Shown piece after piece: positions 37,449 to 48,214 of a stretch of 64,000 nt of DNA. Location of the stretch: NCBI RefSeq assembly GCF_021404465.1, contig NZ_JABFTT010000007.1, positions 180,800 to 244,799 on the forward strand, given 5' to 3'. The notes under the pieces were generated by a model. It was not told where the DNA came from. It made no database searches and worked only from the letters and a program-made list of their open reading frames with translations. This DNA comes from Billgrantia zhangzhouensis. GTDB lineage: Bacteria > Pseudomonadota > Gammaproteobacteria > Pseudomonadales > Halomonadaceae. The position numbers were made by a program, and so were the translations under genes. Numbering within the stretch: the first letter of the stretch is position 1; every line of letters begins with the position of its first letter.

Positions 37449-38468
37449 ATGCAGATGCGAGACGCCATTGCCGCGGTGATGCGCCACGAGAACCTGAGTT
37501 TCGATGAAACCCACTCGGTGATGCAGCAGATCATGACCGGAGAGGCCACCGATGCTCAAATCGGTGGCCTGTTGGTTGGTTTGGCCATGAAGGGGGAGAC
37601 CGCCGAGGAGATCGGTGCCGCCGCCCAGGTCATGCGCGAACTGATGAAGCGGGTGCATCTGGTTGCCGAGAACGTGGTGGACATCGTCGGTACCGGCGGC
37701 GATGGTGCCAACCTGTTCAACGTCTCGACCGCTTCGAGCTTCGTTGCCGCTGCGGCCGGTGCCCACGTGGCCAAGCACGGCAACCGCAGCGTCTCATCCT
37801 CTTCCGGCAGTGCCGACCTGTTCGACATGGCTGGCATCCATCTGGATATCAAGCCGGAACAGGTCGCGCGCTGTATCGAACAGGTGGGGGTCGGCTTCAT
37901 GTTCGCCCCCAATCACCATCCCGCCATGCGCTTCGCCATCGGCCCGCGCCGCGAGATGGGCGTACGCACCCTGTTCAACATTCTCGGTCCCTTGACCAAT
38001 CCCGCAGGCGCGCCTAACCAAGTGTTGGGTGTGTACGCTGCCGAACTGGTGCCGCTGATGGCCGAGGTGTTGCGTCAGCTTGGCAGTCGCCACGTCATGG
38101 TAGTGCATGCCGAGGATGGCTTGGATGAGATATCCCTGGCCGTTCCCACCCAGGTGGCCGAACTCAAGGACGGTGAGATTCGCCGCTACACCATCGCTCC
38201 CGAGGACTTCGGCATCGAGCGCCAGGAGCTGGCCCCGCTCAAGGTAGTCAGTGCGGAGGATAGTTTGCGCTTGGTGCGCGAGGCGCTGGTGGGCGAGGGG
38301 CCGGGGGCCGATATCGTCTCCCTCAACGCCGGTGCGGCGCTCTACTGCGCGGGTATCGCCGATACCCTGAAAGAGGGCGTGATGATGGCCCAGGACGCCC
38401 AGGCTTCCAAACTGCCGCTGGAGAAAATGAAGGAACTGGCGGATTTCACCCGCGTGCTGATTTCCTAA
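37449..38468 (+). CDS. trpD: Anthranilate phosphoribosyltransferase
   Basis: Second step of tryptophan synthesis, joining anthranilate to phosphoribosyl pyrophosphate. The 339-residue protein shows DIVGTGGDGANLFNVSTASSFVAAAAG (PRPP binding), KHGNRSVSSSSGSAD and the FAPNHHPAMRF and RTLFNILGPLTNP blocks. GAGGAG lies about 8 bases before the ATG. Its last 23 bases overlap the end of the phosphopantetheinyl transferase gene on the other strand. Confidence 0.96.
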   Translation: MQMRDAIAAVMRHENLSFDETHSVMQQIMTGEATDAQIGGLLVGLAMKGETAEEIGAAAQVMRELMKRVHLVAENVVDIVGTGGDGANLFNVSTASSFVAAAAGAHVAKHGNRSVSSSSGSADLFDMAGIHLDIKPEQVARCIEQVGVGFMFAPNHHPAMRFAIGPRREMGVRTLFNILGPLTNPAGAPNQVLGVYAAELVPLMAEVLRQLGSRHVMVVHAEDGLDEISLAVPTQVAELKDGEIRRYTIAPEDFGIERQELAPLKVVSAEDSLRLVREALVGEGPGADIVSLNAGAALYCAGIADTLKEGVMMAQDAQASKLPLEKMKELADFTRVLIS

Positions 38469-39309
38469 GACCGGGGCGCCCATGCGGCGCCTCCCTTCTC
38501 GTTACGACCCCATCGTGGTGTCCTCCGTTCGGATCAGCAGCGATGGGTGGCTCAGGCGGGTGTCCCGCTTCCGCACCAGTGACTGGTAGTGCCACCAGAC
38601 TCAGGATCCTGCCGTTGTTCAGGCAGACCATACCTGTCACTTCCCGGCCAGCCACCCAGCCGCTGCCCAGGTCTTCCCGCAGGCGCAAGCGCACAGCGCC
38701 GAGACCGTGCCAGGCCACCAGCTCGGCGGACTGGAAATGAAACATGCGGCCCACCAGAGGGTAGAGGGCCTTGAACAGGCTTTCCTTGAGGGAAAAAGTC
38801 GCGCTGACCATTAGCCCTACGTTCGACGGGGCCAACTGCGCCAGTCGAGTGGCCTCCCCCGGTGCAAGCACTCTTCTGGCCAGTCGCCAGGCCTCCTCGG
38901 TGCCAAGCAGCCGCTCGGCGTCCAGCCCGAGTCCTAGATAGGCCTGCCGGTGGGCGACCAGGGCCGCGGCCCAGCCGTCGTTATGGGTGAGGGCGCCCAC
39001 GCAATCCACGGGCCAGCGGGGGGAGCGATCATCGTTCATTCCCGGGCAGGCGTCCCGACCGTCCAGCAGCCACAGTGCACGCTGGGCGCAAAGGCGCCCG
39101 GCGACATACTCTGCCTGCCGCTTGGCAATGGCACCATGCAGGCGGGGTGGAAGGGTGACACCATGGCAGTCTGAAGGGGCGCACGCGCCTGCCTGCTCAT
39201 CGAAAAGCGCAGGGTCGAAGCGAGTCGCGACCAGACGGATACCCGGCAGGGGGGAATCCCAGGGCCAGTCGCTGGTAAAAGGGCCGATAAAGGAAGGGAG
39301 CGTGTCCAT
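38446..39309 (-). CDS. 4'-phosphopantetheinyl transferase (EntD-like)
   Basis: Transfers phosphopantetheine from CoA to carrier-protein domains, usually of siderophore, polyketide or aryl-polyene systems. The 287-residue protein has the magnesium-binding GLGLDAERL motif and the FSLKESLFKALYP signature (W/FxxKE). It is longer than typical EntD because of about 60 extra residues at the C-terminus (rich in Pro, Gly, Arg), which run into the trpD overlap. The start at 39309 lacks a clear ribosome binding site. It is inserted, reversed, between trpD and trpC; the carrier it serves is not in the window. Confidence 0.83.
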   Translation of the reverse strand: MDTLPSFIGPFTSDWPWDSPLPGIRLVATRFDPALFDEQAGACAPSDCHGVTLPPRLHGAIAKRQAEYVAGRLCAQRALWLLDGRDACPGMNDDRSPRWPVDCVGALTHNDGWAAALVAHRQAYLGLGLDAERLLGTEEAWRLARRVLAPGEATRLAQLAPSNVGLMVSATFSLKESLFKALYPLVGRMFHFQSAELVAWHGLGAVRLRLREDLGSGWVAGREVTGMVCLNNGRILSLVALPVTGAEAGHPPEPPIAADPNGGHHDGVVTRREAPHGRPGLRKSARG

Positions 39310-39490
39310 GAGCGGATTCTGGCATGGGCCGGAGTGTCGGCGCCATGTCGTGCTGGTATTAGAGTTGGTGGTAGGGAGGCTACGCGCCGACTTTGGGCAC
39401 TGTGACTTTCCATGTCGAGCCGGGGCTAGGTAAGATGGAACGCTTACCGGCATCACCCGCGGCCTGCGCCGCCTGCACCGAGACAGTACC

Positions 39491-40297
39491 ATGAGCCCAA
39501 CCAAGGACGCCCCGACCATTCTCACCCGCATCCTGGCCCGCAAGGACAGAGAAGTGGCCGAGCGCAGCCGCGCCGTGTCCGAAGCCGAGCTGCTGGAGCT
39601 GGCTCAGCGCCAGAGCGCCCCGCGCGGCTTCATCGCCGCCCTGGACCGACGCATCGCCGAGGGCGATCCGGCGGTGATTGCCGAGATCAAGAAGGCCTCG
39701 CCCTCCAAGGGCGTCATCCGCGAAGACTTTCGCCCCGCCGAGATCGCCGCGAGTTACGCCGCCGGCGGTGCCGCTTGCCTTTCGGTGCTGACCGACGCCG
39801 ATTTCTTCCAGGGCCACGAGGACTTCCTCATCGCGGCCCGCGAGGCGTGCGATCTACCGGTCATCCGCAAGGATTTCATCGTGCACGGCTATCAGGTCAG
39901 CGAGGCACGCGCCATTGGTGCCGATTGCATTTTGCTGATCGTCGCAGCGCTAGACGATGCCCGGATGACCGACCTCTACCAGCAGGCGACGGCGCTGGGC
40001 ATGGACGTGCTGGTCGAGGTGCATGACGCCCTGGAGCTCGAGCGCGCGCTCAAGCTCGGCATCGGCCTGGTGGGCATCAACAACCGCAACCTGCACACCT
40101 TCGAGACCCGCCTGGAAACCACCCTGGAGCTGCTTCCGCGGATTCCCGCCGAGGTGACCGTGGTGACGGAATCCGGCATTCATACCCAGGCCGACGTGCT
40201 GCGCATGCGCGAGCACGACGTGCATGGTTTTCTGGTCGGCGAAGCTTTCATGCGCGCGCAGGAACCGGGCGAAGCGCTGCGGCGGCTGTTCTACTGA
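39491..40297 (+). CDS. trpC: Indole-3-glycerol phosphate synthase
   Basis: Closes the indole ring in tryptophan synthesis. Monofunctional TIM-barrel enzyme of 268 residues with [37 protein letters not shown] and [13 protein letters not shown]. TrpF is not fused. It is separated from trpD by the reversed transferase gene, so it probably has its own promoter or depends on read-through over about 1 kb. Confidence 0.96.
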   Translation: MSPTKDAPTILTRILARKDREVAERSRAVSEAELLELAQRQSAPRGFIAALDRRIAEGDPAVIAEIKKASPSKGVIREDFRPAEIAASYAAGGAACLSVLTDADFFQGHEDFLIAAREACDLPVIRKDFIVHGYQVSEARAIGADCILLIVAALDDARMTDLYQQATALGMDVLVEVHDALELERALKLGIGLVGINNRNLHTFETRLETTLELLPRIPAEVTVVTESGIHTQADVLRMREHDVHGFLVGEAFMRAQEPGEALRRLFY

Positions 40298-40663
40298 GCG
40301 TTGCGCGAATTACTCCTCGACAGGCTCATAGTGAGCGAGATAGTCCTCGCGCTGATGCGCCAGGCGAGGCATCTGCTCCGGAAAAGCCGGAGCGCGGCAG
40401 GGAGCGCCTTGTCATTGCAGGTATTGGCACTGCCAAGTTCGGGGTCGAGATAGCAAGCGCCGCGAGCTATAGCATCCCAGCCGGTGCCGCGGTGACAGCT
40501 CGAGGTCGAGCAACTGCGCAAGATGGTGCGGGCTTTGATGGACCGAGCCGAACTCAGTATCAGCGTGCGAGGCTCGGGTTTCAGTCTCTTCCAGCTTGTT
40601 TTTTCTGCTGGTATGACTTGTTTGGCCAGCAAGGCTGGCGGGTATCCCGCCAGCCTTGCCCGT
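40298..40663. other. Gene-free stretch with coding-like fragments and hairpins
   Basis: No intact gene is seen in these 366 bases. On the minus strand a frame ending at the TAA 40310-40312 closes with PAFPEQMPRLAHQREDYLAH-type sequence, which looks like a genuine protein C-terminus, but upstream codons in that frame do not continue convincingly and a neighbouring frame (YLDPELGSANTCNDKALPA) looks coding, suggesting a frameshift. On the plus strand QLEVEQLRKMVRALMDRAEL opens right after a stop at 40493. Hairpins: GCTCCGG/CCGGAGC (40375-40393). I regard it as decayed genes of unknown identity. Confidence 0.4.
40630..40658. terminator. Perfect 13-bp hairpin downstream of ydiJ
   Basis: CAAGGCTGGCGGG and CCCGCCAGCCTTG form a perfect stem with a TAT loop, 6 bases past the ydiJ stop. 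No T-run follows in either direction. Likely a terminator or 3'-end protector of the ydiJ mRNA. Confidence 0.6.
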
Positions 40664-43600
40664 TTACCAGCTTAGCTGACGCAGGTGGCTGAGCAGCCCC
40701 TGCAGCGGATGCGGCAGAGCCTGGCCGGAGAGGCGGCTGACCTGGCTGCGGCAGGAGTAGCCGGTGGCCAGCAGCCGGCCCTGGTTCATCTTGTCTTCAA
40801 CCACCGACTGCCACGACTGGGCGTAAATGGTCTTCGAGGTCTCGAGGTTGCGCGCCTCATGACCGTAAGTGCCGGACATGCCGCAGCAGCCGGTGGCGAG
40901 GAGTTCGAGTTCGAAGCCAAAGGCGGCGAATACCTGTTGCCACGCCTTGGGGCTGCCGGGAGCGTTGGTCTTCTCGGTGCAGTGGGAGAGCAGCCGGAAG
41001 TTCGGGTCGTCGAGTTGCTCGAGTTTCCGGGCGAGAGCGGGAGGCACCAGGCGCGTGCCCTGGGCCACCAGCCACTCCTGCAGCATCAGCACCTCGGGCA
41101 CGGCATCGGGCCCCAGCGCTTTCACGTACTCCTGGCGGTAGGTGAGGGTCATGGCCGGGTCGATACCCACCAGCGGCACGTCGAACTCGGCCAGGGCGCG
41201 CAGCCGTCGGGCCTGTTTCGCTGCCGTGCGCTCGAAGGCCCCAAGGAAGCCCTGCACGTGCAGCGGCTTGCCGTTGGCTGAGTAGGGGGCGACGAACACC
41301 TTGATATCCAGGCGCGAGAGCAGCTCGACGATGTCCATCACCCGTTCGGCCTCGAAGTGGCTGGTGAAGGCGTCCTGCACGATGACCACGCTGCTGGCCT
41401 TCTGCGCCTCGCTGAGCAGGCCCAGTGAGATCGGTGTAGCCTCGGCGACGCCCCAGGTGCGCAGTTGCTTGGCCAGCCGTGCGCGCGACAGGCGTGGGCT
41501 GTCGACCAGGCCGATGTGCCGTGACAGCAGGCGGTCCACCAGGCGCTGGTTCAGCGCGGCGTTGTACAGCGGCGCGGCGTAGGCGAGATAGGGCACGAAG
41601 AACTCCATGCCGCCGATCAGGTAGTCCCGCACCGGGCGCAGGTAGCGGCCATGGTAGACCTCGAGGAACTGCGAGCGCGAGTCCGGCACGTTGACCTTCA
41701 CGGGGCATTGCCCGGCGCAGGACTTGCAAGCCAGGCAGCCCGCCATGGCGTCGTAGACCTCGTGGGAAAAGTCGGTCTCGTTGCGGCGGCGCCAGGTGTT
41801 GCGTGCCCGAGCCGGCAGGTGCTTGAGAAAGCCCCAGGCGCCCTCCTGGCGCTGCTGGCGTGCCTCTTCCACCAGATCGATCCCGGCATTGCCCTGCAGG
41901 CGCAGCCACTCGCGAACGAGGCTGGCGCGTCCCTTGGGCGAGTGGATGCGATCGCGTGTCGCCTTCCATGAGGGGCACATGGCATCAAAGGGATCGTAGT
42001 TGTAGCAGGCGCCGTTGCCGTTGCAGTACACCGTGGCGGCATGAGCCTGCCACACGCGCTCGTCGATCTGGCGGTCGAACTGGCCGCGGGTGGGCACGCC
42101 GTCTATGGTCAGCAGGCCCGGGTCGACCAGTCTTACCGCCTCCGCTTGGAGAGGGGCACTGGCGGTAGACGCCTTGCCCGCGGCATCGGGCGGGATAGAG
42201 AGCCCCGCGGCTGCGGGCGGATTGGATGGAGTCGCAATCTTGCCGGGATTCAGCTGATTGTGTGGGTCGAAGGCGGCCTTGACCCGCTGCAGGCTGGGGT
42301 AGAGCTCGCCGAAGAACTTGGGCGCATACTCGGAGCGCACCCCCTTGCCATGCTCGCCCCACAGCAGGCCGCCGTACTTGTGGGTCAGCTCCGCCACTTC
42401 GTCGGAGACCTCGCGGATCAGCCGTTCCTGTTCCGGGTCCTTCATGTCGATGGCCGGGCGCACGTGCAGCACGCCGGCATCGACGTGGCCGAACATGCCG
42501 TAGCTGAGCCCGCGGGCGTCCAGCGCGGCGCGGAACTCGGCGATGAAATCGGCCAGATGCTCCGGCGGTACCGCAGTGTCCTCGACGAAGGGAATCGGAC
42601 GCTTCTCGCCCTTGGCATCGACCCTGGCATTGCCCAGCAGTCCCACGGCGCGCTTGCGCATGCCGTAGACCTGCTGGATCTGATCGCGACCTTGCGCCAG
42701 GGTGTAGCCGAGGCGTGGCACGCTCTCATCCGCTTCCAGATGACGACAGAAGGCGGCGACGCGCTCGGCGAGTCGCTCGGGATCGTCGTCGTTGAACTCG
42801 ATCAGGTTGATGCCGCGGATGGCCACCGCCTGGCGCTCGACCGTGACGGCATCGCCCTCGGCAGTGCCGGGTTCGTCCTCGGAAGTGCCCAGGGGCGCCT
42901 CGCTGGGAAAGAATTCCGCCACGCTGTCCCAGACGAAATCCTCCATGGCCAGCAGCAGTACCCTGTCGTCCACCGTCTCGATGGAAGTGGGTCTGGCCGC
43001 GGAAGCCATCAGCGCCTTGGCGTCGCGCAGGGCGTCCATGAAACCGGCATAGCGCACGTTGACCAGGGTCGAGTGGTTGGGGATCGGCAGCACGTTGAGC
43101 ACGGCCTCGTTGAGGAACCCGAGTGAACCCTCGGAGCCACACAGCAGGCTGTTGATGTCGAGACGACCTTCCGCGTCCCTGAGATGCGCCAGATCGTAGC
43201 CGGTCAGGCAGCGGTTGAGCGGCGGGAACTTGGCTGCGATCAGCTCGCGCTGGGTGTCGATGATCTCGCGGGCGGTACGGTAGGCGTCGCCGATCACGCC
43301 GCGGTGGTGACACAGTGTCTCCAGCTCGCCGTCGTCCACCGGGCGGCTGACCAGCCGCTCGCCGCCAAGCAGCACGGTGTCGAGCTCGAGTACATGATCG
43401 CGGGTCTTGCCGTACTCGCAACTGCCCTGGCCGCTGGCGTCGGTGGAGATCATGCCGCCGATGGTGGCGCGATTGGAAGTGGAGAGGTCAGGGGCGAAGA
43501 ACAGTCCGTGAGGCTTCAACGCTGCGTTGAGCTGATCCTTGACCACGCCGGCCTGCACGCGCACCCGGCGCTGTTCGACGTCGATCTCGAGAATCGCGTT

Positions 43601-43936
43601 CATATGACGGGAAACGTCCACCACCAGGCCATCGGTGAGAGACTGTCCGTTGGTACCGGTGCCGCCACCTCGGGGCGTGAGCACCACCTGGCGATGCTCG
43701 GGGTCGGCGGCGAGCCGGGCGATGCGCTCGAGGTCGGTGGCGTGGCGCGGGAACAGTGCCGCCTGGGGCAGGCGCTGGTAGATCGAGTTGTCGGTGGCCA
43801 GCACCGTGCGATCGGCATAGTCGGGGGCAACCTCACCCTCGAAGCCCGAGCCTTTCAGCGCCTCGAGAAAACGCAGGTAGTGAGCGCCCAAGCCTGCGAT
43901 GGCAGGAGAGCCGGTGGTGTCCAGTCTTGAGATCAT
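40664..43936 (-). CDS. ydiJ: FAD-binding and Fe-S oxidoreductase, YdiJ-type D-2-hydroxyglutarate dehydrogenase
   Basis: Large cytoplasmic or membrane-associated oxidoreductase of 1090 residues, close in order and motifs to E. coli YdiJ (1018 residues), which oxidises D-2-hydroxyglutarate. Order: FAD-binding type 4 domain (about 45-270; LTPRGGGTGTNGQSLTDG), FAD-oxidase C-terminal domain (to about 565; MFGHVDAGVLHVRP, GLLWGEHGKGVRSEYAPKFF), ferredoxin-type clusters (CNGNGACYN..MCPSW, CLACKSCAGQCPVKV) and a CCG domain (HCTEKTNAPG, GCCGMSGTYGHE). Two Ala/Pro/Gly-rich inserts (about 350-370 and 565-600) account for the extra length. It is transcribed alone. Confidence 0.9.
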   Translation of the reverse strand: MISRLDTTGSPAIAGLGAHYLRFLEALKGSGFEGEVAPDYADRTVLATDNSIYQRLPQAALFPRHATDLERIARLAADPEHRQVVLTPRGGGTGTNGQSLTDGLVVDVSRHMNAILEIDVEQRRVRVQAGVVKDQLNAALKPHGLFFAPDLSTSNRATIGGMISTDASGQGSCEYGKTRDHVLELDTVLLGGERLVSRPVDDGELETLCHHRGVIGDAYRTAREIIDTQRELIAAKFPPLNRCLTGYDLAHLRDAEGRLDINSLLCGSEGSLGFLNEAVLNVLPIPNHSTLVNVRYAGFMDALRDAKALMASAARPTSIETVDDRVLLLAMEDFVWDSVAEFFPSEAPLGTSEDEPGTAEGDAVTVERQAVAIRGINLIEFNDDDPERLAERVAAFCRHLEADESVPRLGYTLAQGRDQIQQVYGMRKRAVGLLGNARVDAKGEKRPIPFVEDTAVPPEHLADFIAEFRAALDARGLSYGMFGHVDAGVLHVRPAIDMKDPEQERLIREVSDEVAELTHKYGGLLWGEHGKGVRSEYAPKFFGELYPSLQRVKAAFDPHNQLNPGKIATPSNPPAAAGLSIPPDAAGKASTASAPLQAEAVRLVDPGLLTIDGVPTRGQFDRQIDERVWQAHAATVYCNGNGACYNYDPFDAMCPSWKATRDRIHSPKGRASLVREWLRLQGNAGIDLVEEARQQRQEGAWGFLKHLPARARNTWRRRNETDFSHEVYDAMAGCLACKSCAGQCPVKVNVPDSRSQFLEVYHGRYLRPVRDYLIGGMEFFVPYLAYAAPLYNAALNQRLVDRLLSRHIGLVDSPRLSRARLAKQLRTWGVAEATPISLGLLSEAQKASSVVIVQDAFTSHFEAERVMDIVELLSRLDIKVFVAPYSANGKPLHVQGFLGAFERTAAKQARRLRALAEFDVPLVGIDPAMTLTYRQEYVKALGPDAVPEVLMLQEWLVAQGTRLVPPALARKLEQLDDPNFRLLSHCTEKTNAPGSPKAWQQVFAAFGFELELLATGCCGMSGTYGHEARNLETSKTIYAQSWQSVVEDKMNQGRLLATGYSCRSQVSRLSGQALPHPLQGLLSHLRQLSW

Positions 43937-44019
43937 GGCTAGTCGTATTCGGTCGTTGGATGCCGCCCGATGGGCGAGACGGCAGGGAGTGGCGCTACTT
44001 TACCGCGATAGGACGGTGA

Positions 44020-46150
<2,131 letters not shown>

Positions 46151-46298
46151 CGGGAAAGCCTCCTTGCGGCAATGAGAAAAATGGGCAGTGGGGCCTCAGG
46201 TCGTATGATGCCCGCACTATCGCCGGGAACGGGCGAGTTTGTGTGCCCGCCCGGTAAGGGTCATGATAAGCAGGACACGCCAGATAGGGATAGATGGC

Positions 46299-47465
46299 AT
46301 GCTTAACCGCGACGACAATGTGCGATACGGTCTTCCGCTCACCTTGACGCTGGCGCTGGCGGCGCTGGTGGTGATCATTGCCGGCATTCGCGCTGGCGCT
46401 GACCTGATCATCCCGATTCTGCTTGGGTTGTTCATCGCCGTGATCTGCACCTCTCCGGTAAACTGGCTCCATCGCCTGGGCCTGGGCCTGCGCCTGGCGG
46501 TAGTCGTGACCCTGCTGGTGATCGGTGGCTTTCTCTCCCTGGTGGGGCTGCTCGTCGTCAATGCTTTCGGCACTTTCATCGAGGCGTTGCCGGGCATCGA
46601 GGGGCGTCTCTACGAACATTATCTCAACCTACTCGACAGCCTGGCCGCCATGGGCCTGGCCATCAATCCTGACACGCTGGCCGGCCTGGTCGAGTCCGAA
46701 GACGAGAGTGGCTGGCTCACGGCGCTGTTGGGGGGGCTTGGCAACCTGCTGATGCAGAGCGTTGTGGTGGCGCTGCTGGTCATCTTCATGCTGTTCGAGA
46801 CACTCAATTTCCGTCGCAAGGTGGCCCACGCTCTCGACCACCCCGAGGCCAGCCTGCAGCGTTTTCAGGAATTCAGCCAGACCCTCAAGCGCTACTTGGC
46901 GGTCAAGACGTTCGTTAGCCTGCTGACCGGCCTCATGGCCTGGCTGGCCTGTCTGGTGGCCGGGGTGGGCTTCCCCCTGCTGTGGGGTGTGCTGGCCTTC
47001 GCGCTCAATTACATACCCAACATCGGCTCCGCCATCGCGGCACTGCCACCGGTGTTGTTGTTGCTGGTCTCCCAGGACGGCGGGTTGTTCCAGGCTTTTG
47101 GCCTGGCCATGGCCTATCTGGCCATCAATTTCGTGCTCGGCAACCTGGTCGAGCCGCGCTTGATGGGCCGTGCTCTTGGGTTATCGGCCTTCGTCGCTTT
47201 CCTGTCACTGGTGGTGTGGGGCTGGATGCTGGGAGTGGTTGGCATGCTGCTTTCGGTGGTGTTGACCATGACGCTGAAGATTGCCCTGGATAGCCACCCG
47301 CAGACGCGCTGGATCGCTTACCTGCTGGGGCCGGGAAAGCGACCCATGGCCGATAGCGTAATGGGGGAAGAGGGCGGAAAGGTTTCCTTGAGTGGTGATG
47401 AGGCTGAGTTTCCCCGCCCCGAAACGCAATCGCCCCGGCAGGAGCCAGGGCGAGAAGAACGCTAA
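46299..47465 (+). CDS. AI-2E-family membrane transporter
   Basis: Polytopic membrane protein of about 388 residues in the AI-2E (PerM/TqsA/YdiK) family. It has two N-terminal helices, a long amphipathic middle (about 80-150) and four to five C-terminal helices with PLLWGVLAFALNYIPNIGSAIAALPP, the family hallmark. The C-terminal 50 residues are polar. Start is uncertain: ATG 46299 (GGGATAGATGGC before it) or ATG 46263 (AAGG 4 bases before). Members move ions or small signals; no substrate can be assigned. Confidence 0.83.
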   Translation: MLNRDDNVRYGLPLTLTLALAALVVIIAGIRAGADLIIPILLGLFIAVICTSPVNWLHRLGLGLRLAVVVTLLVIGGFLSLVGLLVVNAFGTFIEALPGIEGRLYEHYLNLLDSLAAMGLAINPDTLAGLVESEDESGWLTALLGGLGNLLMQSVVVALLVIFMLFETLNFRRKVAHALDHPEASLQRFQEFSQTLKRYLAVKTFVSLLTGLMAWLACLVAGVGFPLLWGVLAFALNYIPNIGSAIAALPPVLLLLVSQDGGLFQAFGLAMAYLAINFVLGNLVEPRLMGRALGLSAFVAFLSLVVWGWMLGVVGMLLSVVLTMTLKIALDSHPQTRWIAYLLGPGKRPMADSVMGEEGGKVSLSGDEAEFPRPETQSPRQEPGREER

Positions 47466-47475
47466 GGTAGGCGTG

Positions 47476-47799
47476 TCAGACGTTCTGGTCGATGAACTGA
47501 ACCAATTGCGACTTGGACTGTGCGCCGACCAGTGAGGCGACCTTGGAGCCAGACTTGAACAGCATGACGGTCGGCACGCCACGCACGCCCTGTTCGGCCG
47601 CGATCTCGGGGGCATCGTCGACGTTGATGCTGACGACCTTGAGGCTGGCGGTACGCTCCTCGGCAACCTCGTCGATCACCGGGGCCATGACCTTGCAGGG
47701 GCCACACCAGGGGGCCCAGAACTTGAGTAGCACGGGCTGTTCTGCCTTCAGGACTTCCTGCTCGAAGTTGGCATTGGTGACATCGACGTTATTGGCCAT
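47476..47799 (-). CDS. trxA: Thioredoxin
   Basis: General dithiol reductant of 107 residues with the active site WCGPC (Cys32, Cys35) and the cis-proline segment RGVPTVMLF. It reduces ribonucleotide reductase, PAPS reductase (a CysH-family gene is at 52.9 kb) and methionine sulfoxide reductase. Converges with the AI-2E gene, stops 10 bases apart. Confidence 0.95.
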   Translation of the reverse strand: MANNVDVTNANFEQEVLKAEQPVLLKFWAPWCGPCKVMAPVIDEVAEERTASLKVVSINVDDAPEIAAEQGVRGVPTVMLFKSGSKVASLVGAQSKSQLVQFIDQNV

Positions 47800-48214
47800 G
47801 TGAATCTCCAGTTACGTTGCGCTACATCGAGCGAATCGAGTGACACGCCATGGGCATGTCCGGTCGGCAGATGTTAGCGGTCGACCGGGTGTCTGGCAAA
47901 TGGCCGATAGCGTCTTCGTCGAGCCTCGTTCCAGTTAGAGACAGCCGAGAGAACGCTGAGCCATACATGACCGAATATTGATTCGGCAGTTTAGACAAGC
48001 CGGGAGAAGTTGACTAACGTGCCTAGCACGGAGCGAAAGTTATACGGATATGGCTCGGCTCCAGGTGCTGGTGGTTACCGTCGCGGCTTGATCGGCAGGG
48101 GAGGCGTGAAGGAGGCGCAGCCTGCAATGCTTGGGATGCCAAGCGGTCAAGGAAGAGCAGGGCGAACCAGACAGGCACACCTTGTCGCCGGGCCGCGATA
48201 GGGAGAGCCGGGTC
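47800..48214. other. Long intergenic region between trxA and the molybdoenzyme gene
   Basis: 415 bases between divergent genes. It must hold both promoters but I could not pick either with confidence. The half nearest the molybdoenzyme gene (about 48020-48210) is GC-rich and can fold: GCTTGG/CCAAGC (48129-48144) is one clear small hairpin. I looked for the conserved features of the molybdenum-cofactor riboswitch and did not see them. No convincing ORF. Confidence 0.4.

Noticed and set aside
48020..48214. Molybdenum-cofactor riboswitch upstream of the molybdoenzyme
   Set aside because: I could not match the conserved helices and loops of that RNA; the region is only generally foldable.
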